Origin: Spodoptera frugiperda
Taxonomy: Eukaryota > Arthropoda > Insecta > Lepidoptera > Noctuidae
Reading direction: 5' to 3'
Assembly: GCF_023101765.2 (NCBI RefSeq)
Contig: NC_064214.1
Location: 9,182,001-9,246,000 of the forward strand
Length of the DNA stretch: 64,000 bases
This document shows, one piece after another, positions 12,235 through 22,483 of this stretch; positions within the stretch are counted from its first letter, which is position 1; every line of letters begins with the position of its first letter. The notes under the pieces are model-generated. The model searched no databases and had not been told where the DNA came from. It saw nothing but the letters and a program-made list of their open reading frames with translations. Position numbers and translations under genes: made by a program.

Positions 12235-13831
12235 GGTTACACTATCCATAACGAACTCTTTGGTTAATGTCATATAATATTATTTTAGTAGTAAAATGCG
12301 TATTTGTATAAGGTATGGGTTTATTTAAATATCAGTTTTACGATGCTATTTCATTTTATCGCTAACACAAACCACAAACTACATTTTTAAATTGCTTAAA
12401 ATATTATTGTTAAAGAATAACATAATATAATTTTATGTTTTCTAGTAAATGCCTTAGGTGTAGAAGACAGTGATGTATACGTATACTTTACTTGTTTCAT
12501 ATACAGCAACAAGTGAGACATAATTTATTTATATGTTAAACGGTTTTAATTGACTTATATTGTATGGTCATCAAGATTAAGAGTGTGTACCTACCAATTA
12601 TTAGAACGATCTGAAGTGGTTAAAATGCCAATTACGAAATTAGACTTCAGCAAACAAACAGGTCAAACTAAATAAAACCGTTTAATAGAAACATTAGAAA
12701 TGTAACATTAGGTACATAAATTATGTTATCATCCCCAACTCAAACTTACATATCCAGTACTCCTAGTTTGCTTAACGTTTAAAGTACATAATCGAAACGA
12801 GGGCGCGTTCGGCGCTCTGATTGGTAGGATTATTCGAGCCGGCTGAACAGAATTAAAAATTGTACTTTTACTGCCGTTTTTTAGACTTTACCATCTATTT
12901 ATTCATCGATATTCCATTTTATCGACCTCAGTCACATCACTAGGTAGCGATTTAGAGAAGTGCAATATTTTGGGCGTCGCGACCCGAGTGTTGCACACAA
13001 AAGGGGCAAGACCGCGCCTTTGTTAGTCTGAGATACTACCCCTCTACTTGAAGTTAAGAAATACATAAGATGTGATAAGGCAGTTTTAAAAGCATAAAGT
13101 TCAAACATAATATTAATATTGAGGTCTTTATAAAGTTAAAAAAAGAAACTGTTGCATTTAACACATTAAAATGAGACTTGAAATTATAACAATGAGTTAA
13201 GTTTTTAAATTGACATGGTCACTAACACTACCATTAGAACTTGAGACGGAATATTTACTATGTTCATCCGTGATCATGACGCTTGAAACAGTGCCGAAAT
13301 ATCAGAAACTCGTGGACATAAATAAATATGGACAAAAATTCATCATATCCATGACTTTTTTATGACATCCATGGTTCATTCCTCTGAGCTGCATTGTTAC
13401 TTAGAACGCTAAACTTTGCTGTAGGCCGTTTTCACACCCCAAAAAACACGTTTTGTGGCCACGTGCCTAGCTTTTAAATGAGAAACAAGAGAAAAATGGC
13501 AACTGCTCTGTTTCTAGAAGGCAATTTTTGTGAAATTAAAATGCTTTGTGGCGTGCTGTGTAGCGAGCCTTATGTGTTGTGTTGTGTTGTGTGTATTCTA
13601 GGAACATTCTCGAGATTTTGAAAAGACATTGTTTTTGTTGTTGTTGTGTTTGATTTTATGTTCTATTACTAATGAGAATAAGTTGCTTTTAGATTAAAGT
13701 GGGTTAAATTAGGTATCTGCCTATTTCTTCTGATTTGTTTCTAACTATTACACCTTTTCTATTGTCATTACAGTGCACAGCAAAAGTGCAGCAACACAGG
13801 TGTGTTTGTTTTGTATGTGCATTGTGCACTA
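12235..13831. other. Gene-free stretch
   Basis: One half MITE at 12.8 kb; a TGTGT/TTG-rich low-complexity patch at 13,555-13,650. Confidence 0.5.
12783..12846. mobile_element. Palindromic MITE family G, half copy
   Basis: One arm only: CGAAACGAGGGCGCGTTCGG, CGCTCTGATTGG. Confidence 0.65.
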
Positions 13832-14246
13832 TACAATGTGATAGGGGCGGGACTTCTAACCCGTTAAGGCTAAGTACTACATCTAATTTTATCGACAAAA
13901 ACAATAATAATATGGTGGGTTAAACCCCCAATTGAAAATATTGAAAAATAGCGATTTTTTCGGTAAAAATAATACAGAAATGATTTTTTTCTCACCAAAA
14001 CATAATCAAACATATGGGAAACGAAATGAATTAGTTAGCCAAGGTTATTAGCTACAGTTTGTCATTTTTTTTTTGTTTCTACGACGCATACAACCTTTGA
14101 TATCAAAAAAAGTAAAAAAAATATTAAAATAGCCATAATTTTTAGGGGGAGGGGATTCGACCCCCTCGACCCCCGACTTTTGTCGATAAAATTAGATGTA
14201 GTACTCAGCCTTAACGGGTTAGAAGTCTCACCCCTATCACATTGTA
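13832..14246 (+). mobile_element. MITE family F, copy 1 (415 bp, TA target site)
   Basis: Long terminal inverted repeats (TACAATGTGATAGGGG and onward through AACCCGTTAAGGC... and TTTATCGACAAAA), flanked by TA on both sides. No coding capacity. TA duplication suggests mobilisation by a Tc1/mariner-type transposase. Confidence 0.85.
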
Positions 14247-15091
14247 TAGGTATAATGTAGTGCTTATCCGTAGGTACAATAATATTTAACTTTAATAACC
14301 AAACGAACTAAATTGATTTTATTTTATTATACATCTGAATGATTTTCTCGCTCGTTAAACTAACCACGACCAATACCTTATTAAAATACCAATTCTAGAT
14401 GACTAATTTTAATTTGAATGTCCGTCTTGTAGATTATTTTAAAATATTAGACACGTATTTTTTATTTTCTTATGGAAATTAATACTTTTGAAGATAATAT
14501 TAATTTGAAATTACGCGTGACGTCACTTCTAGGTACATTTTATACGTAGAAATGACCTATTTGCTCCTAAACTTTGATTCGTTTTATCTAAGTGTTGTTA
14601 TCTTATATGACTAAAATAAAAATAAAAAAAATACGTGTCTAATATTTTTTAATTACGTTACAGACGGACTAAATATTTTTTTAATTTTCATACCCCATCA
14701 TTCATGGGTAATATTACAAATATTATGACTATTTACTTAGCTATAATACAATAAACATAATAAATACCAGTTATATATTTTTTCCAACCATGAAATTACC
14801 AAAAGTCCATTACAATTCCAGACTACGTGCATTAATTGTGAGGAATCCCATAATTCCTCACAATTAATTTCCAAAATGAAAGTGCCGATCTACCTCAAAC
14901 CTGAGATCTCATTCTCATGTTGGATATTCGCGGCCAAATGATAATTATTATTATTAATCACGAGACGTCTCGTCAACCCTTGCATACTTGAGTAATTACT
15001 TAAGCTTACTTAAATATTTAAAGTAAGTTTGAGCAGCGAGGAAATAGGGATGTTACTCATGTCAATGTCACACTTCGGATCTGGATACGGG

Positions 15092-15280
15092 TAAAGATAA
15101 CATGACAAGTGACAGATGACAGAAGTCGCAATTAGACGATCAAATCAACGGATGACGTCATAAAATCCTACATCGTACATGTGAAGTTTATATGCCAATA
15201 AACATAGACAGAAAATCCCAACGAACATGCCTGGAGGATTTCTGCCCAAAGGGAATTTTACTCACTGTTCCCTAAAATAC
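15092..15280 (+). repeat. Dispersed repeat family L, copy 1
   Basis: Shares about 180 bp with transporter intron 1 (29,115-29,300), including CATGACAAGTGACA, AATCAACGG and GAAGTTTATATGC. Confidence 0.7.
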
Positions 15281-15532
15281 TAATATTACTTAAATCGGTT
15301 TCGCTTCATCACCAGCTTATTTTATTGCTTTTCTGGACTTCTGCACTAGCATGCCATGACGCCACGGAACTCTTCATAACTACCAAGTTAGTACCAACTA
15401 ATAGTCAGAGTATAAATAATTTCGAATAATAGATAATAAATATTTACATGGCAGAATTAGCAAATGGCATCGAAATACATAATTATAGGCAGTTGAGTAT
15501 GATAATATAATTAGTTAATGACTAGTTTATTA

Positions 15533-15800
15533 AAAAAAGGTAATTTAAAAAACTAAAAAACCCGACTGCGTTTCTTTATAACATGAAATTGAAAAAAACC
15601 CTAAAACAAGAATACAAGAAAAATTTAAGCAGTCGGGACCCATTCCAGAAAGCCGTATGTGCCCTCACTAAGTCTTCATAATATTTAGAAAGGGTCCCGA
15701 CTGCTTAAATTTTTCTTGTATTCTTGTTTTAGGGTTTTTTTCAATTTCATGTTATAAAGAAACGCAGTCGGGTTTTTTAGTTTTTTAAATTACCTTTTTT
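15533..15800. repeat. Perfect 109-bp inverted repeat
   Basis: Arms 15533-15641 and 15692-15800 are identical by eye when inverted, with a 50-nt loop. Each arm contains both CCCGACTGCG and GCAGTCGGGACCC, the terminal motifs of family M. Confidence 0.85.
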
Positions 15801-16286
15801 ATTTTATTTTCTTTTAGTTTTATTATTTATTATATTTTGATATATCTAGTGTCACTCTCAGAGTAAATACGAATCAAACGACCCCTATCAAGCTGAAATC
15901 GAATATGGCGCCAAAAATCCGCCATTTTGATTTTTTTATTATTTTGATATATCCAGCGTCACTCTCACAGTAAATACGAATCTAACAACACCTCTCAAGC
16001 CAAAATCCATCTAGTCGTTTAGCCTAGAGAGTGAGCAATATTCGAATTTGGCGCCAAAAATCCGGCATTTTGTTTTTTTAAACATTTTGATGTATCCAGT
16101 GTCATTTTCACAGTAAATACAAATCTAACGACACCTCTCAAGTCAAAATCCATCAAGCCATTTAGGCTGCAGAGCGTGCCAAACAATTATACATACATAC
16201 ATACATACATATATACATACATACATACATACATACATACATACATACTCTCGAAAAACATAACCCTCCTTCTGGCGCAGCCGGGT
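15560..16286. mobile_element. Element family M copy 1: CCCGACTGC ends, tandem repeats and microsatellite
   Basis: Bounded by ACCCGACTGCG and its approximate inverse GCAGCCGGGT. Inside: most of a perfect inverted repeat, then three imperfect tandem units (about 15,823-16,180; GGCGCCAAAAATCCG(C/G)CATTTTG in two, all with AGTAAATACRAATC), then (ATAC)n. No coding frame. Confidence 0.65.
16187..16250 (+). repeat. (ATAC)n microsatellite
   Basis: About 15 ATAC units with one ATATAT interruption. Confidence 0.9.
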
Positions 16287-16924
16287 AAAAAGTATAGACA
16301 TACCAAAGTATTTTAGATGCATTGTTAATATAATTATAGTAAGTGATTTTTAGTTCTTGTTATTTTATTTTCTTTGTTAGTTTTTAAGTTTTATAGTTAA
16401 GATGTAAATGCGCCATAGACTAAAAAAATACACATACGTGCACATAGCCATCCGACTCAGTTTTTACTATAAGATATCCGACACTCTCGGTTCCGTAATT
16501 GGATCCGTAAGGGATGGGCCGCTGAAGGAAGTTTAATGAGTGCGGTATGCTGAAACTATTACTATGGTAATGATACTTTAACTTCGTATTATCTTTTGTT
16601 GTAGTTAAAACTTGAATATAAGATGAATAAGTAATTATTGTTTACTTTGTAGGTACTCTGTTTATGTAGGGTTAAAGATTGTATGTAGTTTAACCTGCCG
16701 TATATAAGACAACAATAGAAAACACATTGTGTCTCTCGTGGATCCGCTTTCTAAGGTTTAAATAATCGTTAAATCTTCAATCTCATACTAAGGGTTAAAG
16801 TTACAACCATTGTGAAATAAAATTTAGTTATACTTTATATTTATATACTGGTTCAAAGTCTGAGTGGTTGTCGGTTCGATTCCTTCTTGGGCCGATACTA
16901 ATGGTGGAACCTTATTGGTACAGT

Positions 16925-17003
16925 ACCCTTAGTACGAGTTTGCTTTATGTTGAACGAAAACGAATCGAGAGTGCTTTCGGCGTTCTGATTGGCCCATGTG
17001 ATC
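16925..17003. mobile_element. Palindromic MITE family G, half copy
   Basis: Left arm with GTTGAACGAAAACGAATCG and the CTGATTGG core. Confidence 0.65.
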
Positions 17004-17149
17004 CTGAGGTGCTTAAAACCATCTGTCATAGGGTGATTAATTTGTTACAGTACAAAAAGCCCATAATTAATCCCATCGGGAAAATAACACAGATTTAAAA
17101 GTATTATTATTCACACTGTATAGGCCTTAATGACCGACAATAAAACACC

Positions 17150-17190
17150 AAAGAGTATTTTACAAATTCTTTATTATACAAATCGCGTAT
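17150..17190 (-). other. Possible poly(A) region, minus strand
   Basis: On the minus strand AATAAAG lies near 17,175 and is followed by a GT-rich stretch (TTTGGTGTTTTATTG). The preceding 250 bp look like AT-rich 3' UTR. No coding exon of a matching gene was found except the transporter stop 5.1 kb away. Weak. Confidence 0.2.
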
Positions 17191-17462
17191 TCAACAAATG
17201 TATTTGTACCAAATACAATCAATTAATAAATAATTACAATAATAGGTTGGTATTTATAATAAAAGCACAAAATTACAATCACTGATGTACTAAATTATAA
17301 TAATATTACAAAAAAAACATAAACTAAAAATTAATAAAATACCAAAAATGTATTTTAATAGCTACGATATAAAGTTTAAAATGCTGGGTGCAGTAGTAAT
17401 TCGGTTTGATCACTACAAAGGTGCGTCCATAAACTACGCCAGAGGAAAAAAAAAAATTGTTA

Positions 17463-17610
17463 ACTAGCTTCTGCCAGCGTCTTCGCCTGCATTTCCGTGA
17501 AATAAAAAGTATCCTATATGTTATTTCAGACCATAATCTACCCTTGTTCCAAATTTCATCCCTATACCTTCAGCCGTTTCGATGTGATTGAGTAACAAAC
17601 ATACACATAA
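17463..17610 (-). mobile_element. RTE-like LINE tail, diverged
   Basis: Starts AACTAGCTTCTGCCAGC and runs to the ACAAACATACACATAAACA side in reverse. Confidence 0.5.
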
Positions 17611-18065
17611 ACACAAACTCACAAACTTAAAAATGGATGTGAAAATCATGCAAATGGCTACAAAATATGTCATAATATCCATTCAACACAAAATTAATCT
17701 AGTGGTTTCCAATTTGAGTGAGATATTACTTCCCTAAAGATAATAATATGGAACTATCATCAATATTTAATAGATAACCATCCGATTTTGCGACCCCATT
17801 CAAATTACTTACATGCCACGATTAGATGTCAAGTTGAATGACATTGTCATTTTGTACGGCATGTCATTGTAACTGACATTTGACAGTCGGTTTCTGATTG
17901 GACGAGAACAATTTGTTGTGTAGCTTCGAGCTAAAAGTAAATAGGATCAGTTGAAATGAGAAATTAGGAATTAGATTTACTAATATCAATTTTGGATTAT
18001 ATTTTAATAAATTTCGGTATGTTTTGGAAAATAATTTGCTATTACAATGACCTTTCAATGAACTT

Positions 18066-18215
18066 ACATGACCTTTAGTCTCCGGAGGGGTAGACAGAGG
18101 TGCACATTTAAAATCTAACTGTTCACTTATGTTATGTGTATACTAGGGGATGAGCATATATTAGGGGATGAGTCTACTATTGCCATAGACTGGGCACAAA
18201 TTACTCGAGAAAACT
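18066..18215 (-). mobile_element. SINE family C with deletions
   Basis: Reverse copy; the tail CTCCGGAGGGGTAGACAGAG and the ACTGGGCACA region can be matched. Confidence 0.6.
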
Positions 18216-18712
18216 TATAAAGATAATCACGCTTGCACCAACTTTAAATATAGAAAATACAGTGTATTTTATAATCATTATGAATTATGACACGTGTAAC
18301 TAAAGTTGACTAAATCCAATGTTAATTGACAATCACATGTGAATTGGAAATCCCCGTTTAACCCAACAAGCGTTGTAGATTTGACAATTATCTATAATTT
18401 AAAACGTCCAGGTTTAATCTATCACGGCATTGTGCTACCTAATTATTATAAAGAGCTAGTCTAGAGTGATTAAATATACATTAAACTTTTTGTATAATTG
18501 TTTGTCGCGTTTTTGTATAATTTTATAGCTTTGGTTGCATTTTATTTGTTTTTGCAAAATGAATATAATGTAGGCAGTTTTGTTATGAACAGAATTATAT
18601 GCTAGAAAATTTAACTTAAGTACTAGTTGTGGGAATGGGGATTCTTGATACATGTTTGCCACATTTTGGCGTAGATTAAGGCGAATTAATTTGACTGAAT
18701 GAATTTTTCTGT

Positions 18713-18848
18713 ACTTGACTTATACACTTATATAGACTTATAACACAAATGGTGAAAATTGGTTGTACATTGTATAGCGGCATTACGTGCCGTAATGTGC
18801 ACCTCTGCCTACCTTTTTGGGAATAAAAGGCGTGACGTTGCACACCAT
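18713..18848 (+). mobile_element. SINE family C, 3' half
   Basis: From GACTTATAACACAAATGG to GGCGTGACGTTGC. Confidence 0.75.
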
Positions 18849-19556
18849 TAATTATTCTGTATTACTACGGCATTTAGAAACGTAGTACGAATTATACAGA
18901 AATGGTTTTAAATCGGTATTTTGTTAGTGCATCGCAAAAAAACTATGATGGCAATTTTTTAGCTGGACTTTAAAAAAACTATAGTATCTAATGGTAAATA
19001 ACATGCAATTGATCAACATATAGGATGTTTTTACTCAACAGATTACCAGACTATACTTAACACAAACAAAACACAAATCTATCATAAAACCACACAGTAA
19101 ATAAAATAAAATGACAAATGATGTTAAAACGTCAACATAATGATGTCCCATGATTTATATTTTGCAACAGAATCACAATAAAAGTCATGATTAAAATGAT
19201 GAAGCAATCAAGGTGGCGTAATGTGACGATTTAGTCATTAGAAACGTATTCATCATCTGGATGATTCAAATCACTTATCATTTAATGTATATGTGTTCTG
19301 ACCAGTATAAATTGACCTTTGAAAGTGCGTATAGAATAAACAAAGCGAGACCATGATAGACTGGTTATATATGTTATATATGTATGTAATGTTTAATGTG
19401 TGTTGGAAAATTGTGGTTTAATTAAACTTTAATCGCGGAATTGTAGTTGTGTTTGTGTTATAATTTTGCATGGTACGTTAGCGCTGCGCGTGTAACGTTG
19501 TATGGGAGGTTGATTAGGCTGTTGCCGACATTGGGTTTTAGAGCAACTTGAAAGCT

Positions 19557-19682
19557 TAGTATAAGTTTGCCTTGCGTTGAACGAAAACGAAACGAGAGCG
19601 CGTACGGTACTCTGATTGGTTGATCCATTCGCGCCGGCCAATCAGAGCGCCGAACGCGCTCTCGTTTCGATTACTGTATCCA
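19557..19682. mobile_element. Palindromic MITE family G, full
   Basis: Arms meet at about 19,625: CTCTGATTGG on the left and CCAATCAGAGCGCCGAACGC on the right. The two ATTGG/CCAAT boxes point apart. Arms are GC-rich within AT-rich DNA. Confidence 0.8.
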
Positions 19683-20991
19683 AAAATCGCAAGGATTTTT
19701 TTGTAATGTCAATGAGATTTTTATAACATAAAGTGCAATGTCTACGACGCGTCATTTGTAGGTTGCATTTGTAAAATTCTGCATCGCAGTCAGTAGGCTT
19801 TAACATATTTTTTTCCCAATTAAGATACCAAACACATAATATAAGTACCCATTAAATGAAGTGTTGTGCAGATTTTCAGATTAATTGGACTTCTAACTGA
19901 AGAAATACAGTTTCAAAACAGGCGCAGTTTATGGACATTTGATTATTTATATTGGTCCCTTACTAAGCTTAAAAATAACTAAATATAAAAAGAAATGTGG
20001 ACACTTATTACAAAAATACTGTTAAACATTAACATAAAAAGAAATTAAATAAATAAATAAATGTAGGAATAATTAATATTATCAGCATAAATAAGTATTT
20101 TTTCAAAAAAGATTTTTATTTAAAAATGATCATAAGAAATATAGAACAGTGACATCTATGTGTGAAATACCGTAATTTGAACGAAATTTTATTTATTGCT
20201 GATAATACCAATGTGATCTCGCCCTAAGCATAGACGCCATGTTTGTTTTAACATACCTTTCCACATTTGCATGCGTGGAGATTTTATTTATAAACACTAA
20301 AAATTAAGTAGCAATTAATGTATTTATTTTTACACATAATATTCCGATATTCGAGTTTAAGTAACAAAAAAATGTATACAATACAAAAAATGTGTTTATA
20401 AATTATTTTTATTATAATTAATCGTATAAAACATGATTTAAAATATAGCTTGTTTGCAAAAAATCACAACTTTTTTTAAATGAATTCATTCGGTAATAAA
20501 TTAATAATACGGAAAGACGTTTTTAAATAGTATGTTTCTGGTACTAAAATACACTGTAATAAAAGTATAAGGAAGAGACTACACTCTTTTCTTTGCAAGA
20601 AAATGTATCAAAAAGCTATAAAAATGCTATTCTAGTATTAATTTTTTGTATGTTTGTGTAGTCCACATGAAATGCGATTTAATTTATTATCGCGCTCAAT
20701 CAATTTTGTTTAAAAAGTTTTTAATTTTTTTTTGGTGTATAATTCCTACGAGTTTTCTTTTATTTTTTGTATTGTAATGGCTCGCGTATTCGAGCAATTC
20801 TTTAACAATTTTGTTTATGTATCAGAAACATTTCTTTTGGTGTTCATTTGCTTTTTAATTATTTTTAAGTACTGTAGCAATTGTTTGGTTACACTTGTAA
20901 TAGATGTGGTTTACCATAGAACATTAATTTTGTTGTTTATACAGTCTAGCTGCTTAATGACTCTAATGCAAAAACAATTGGTTGAGTTTGA
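19683..20991. other. Gene-free very AT-rich stretch
   Basis: The 20,732-21,040 open frame is hydrophobic by AT bias and runs into a MITE; not a gene. Confidence 0.5.
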
Positions 20992-21096
20992 TGCAAAAAC
21001 GAATCGAAGGCTCGTTCGGCACTCTGATTGGCCGGCGTGAATGAACCAACCAATCAGAGTGCCGAACGCACTTTCGTTTCGTTTTCGTTCAACGTT
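20992..21096. mobile_element. Palindromic MITE family G, full
   Basis: Arms CGTTCGGCACTCTGATTGG and CCAATCAGAGTGCCGAACG. Confidence 0.8.
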
Positions 21097-21530
21097 AAGA
21101 AAACTGACACTAAACGAAAATTCCCAATTACTTCGATTGTTTCGAATCGACAATTACAGAATAGCATATATTTTAAGTATTTTATGTAAGTACTGAGTCT
21201 TTTAAGATCATTTTTTTTCGGTACAATAACTTAAGTAGATATTAGCGTGCATTTTATAATATAAAACATAAACAAATATAATATAGGACAACACGATAGT
21301 TCAACCATTGATCACCAGCTCAACTGGCTATTATTCATTTATTCATTCGCCCTATGACAAATATATTTGTCTCTTTTCCACAACAAGCAAAACTATAAGT
21401 GCAAGACAGAGATGTGATATAAAACACAATGAATAAAAAAAAGAAATAGTTTCTTAAATTAACATGCATAAGGTTGCTTAAGCATGCATAATTATAATCA
21501 TGATTTTGTTGAAGACTTATAAAGTCTTAC

Positions 21531-21797
21531 TGCCGTACTCAGAGACATTTAATTAATACTTAAACTTTTTTGTGGAATAGGGGGCAATCGAGTTATCAGG
21601 TCATCTGATGGTAAGCGATCAGCACCGCCTATGGACACCCGTAACACCAGAGGAGTCACAGGCGCGTTGCCGGCCTTTTAAAAAGGAATACGCTCTTTTC
21701 TTGAAGGTTTTATTTAGGAACTATTCCTTAGTAACGATTTTGTTCTAAAAACAATTGCTAAGGACTGGGTTAAGTATATGACACTGAGTACGGCGGT
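21531..21797. mobile_element. Palindromic MITE family H, split by a SINE
   Basis: Ends TGCCGTACTCAGAGACATTT and GAGTACGGCGG; the SINE at 21,566-21,681 sits in the left arm. Confidence 0.75.
21566..21681 (-). mobile_element. SINE family B 3' half, nested in a palindromic MITE
   Basis: It splits the MITE at 21,531-21,797 into two arms. Confidence 0.75.
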
Positions 21798-22114
21798 AAG
21801 CGACAGTACATATCACTTTGGTAGAAATAATGGGCGAATAAGACAATGTAAAGCTACATCAATTTATGGCATACAATAGTATGGCGAAAAAGGCTATGTT
21901 TCTCCAAAATTAAGATCAGTGGCCTACTAGATACAAGTTTAAACCTTATACTCTTTACAATAAGTAATGTTTTTAAGTGTTCTAATATTTTAAGGTTAGA
22001 TACCAAATTAAGTATCAATTATTAAGACGAAACACAGTTAAGGTACACAGAAATTAGGACATACAAAAATCTTTTTACACTTTCAAAACGAAATAATCTA
22101 AAAGGTATCTACTA

Positions 22115-22219
22115 GCACATTAAGCTATCCTAATCTGTTAAAAGATTTTCAACCTTAGCCCTTTACTACACGGTTGAAAATCAATTAAATTAACTAGAGA
22201 TTAGGATACCTTGATGTGC
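22115..22219 (-). repeat. Inverted repeat in the region 3' of the transporter stop
   Basis: Left arm 22115-22154 and right arm 22172-22219 are near-perfect reverse complements around a 17-nt loop, with only a few mismatches and an 8-nt bulge in the right arm. It lies about 110 nt past the transporter stop codon, so it would fold as a long hairpin in the 3' UTR if that UTR extends this far. A small MITE is the other explanation. Confidence 0.75.
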
Positions 22220-22327
22220 AGCCATACCACAATGTCTTTATCGAATTTGGACTTTACTGACTAATTGGAATAAGATTAAGTTTTCTACAATTTTGGTTAT
22301 ACCTACTTAAATAATGGGTTAACAGCC

Positions 22328-22483
22328 TCAGTTCTTGGTTCTCTTTCTGGAGAGTGCCTCTGCTTCCTCGATGGTGTCTGGTAGCCTCATATTCCTGGTT
22401 TCTGGGAGCATCATCACCAGGGTGCTGGATATTAGGCACATGGCTGCGAAGATCACTGTCGGCATCGATTTGTGGTACAATGA
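22328..22483 (-). CDS. Transporter exon 6, TM12 and C-terminus
   Basis: 156 nt including TGA at 22330-22328, acceptor TCCATTGCAG. It encodes residues 480-530: helix 12, then LPETRNMRLPDTIEEAEA and a basic end SRKRTKN. A longer overlapping open frame exists here (22254-22595) but is out of phase with exon 5 and lacks family motifs. Confidence 0.92.
   Translation of the reverse strand, partial: SLYHKSMPTVIFAAMCLISSTLVMMLPETRNMRLPDTIEEAEALSRKRTKN

Noticed and set aside
16187..16250. CRISPR-like regular repeat
   Set aside because: It is a simple ATAC microsatellite with no spacers; the genome is eukaryotic.
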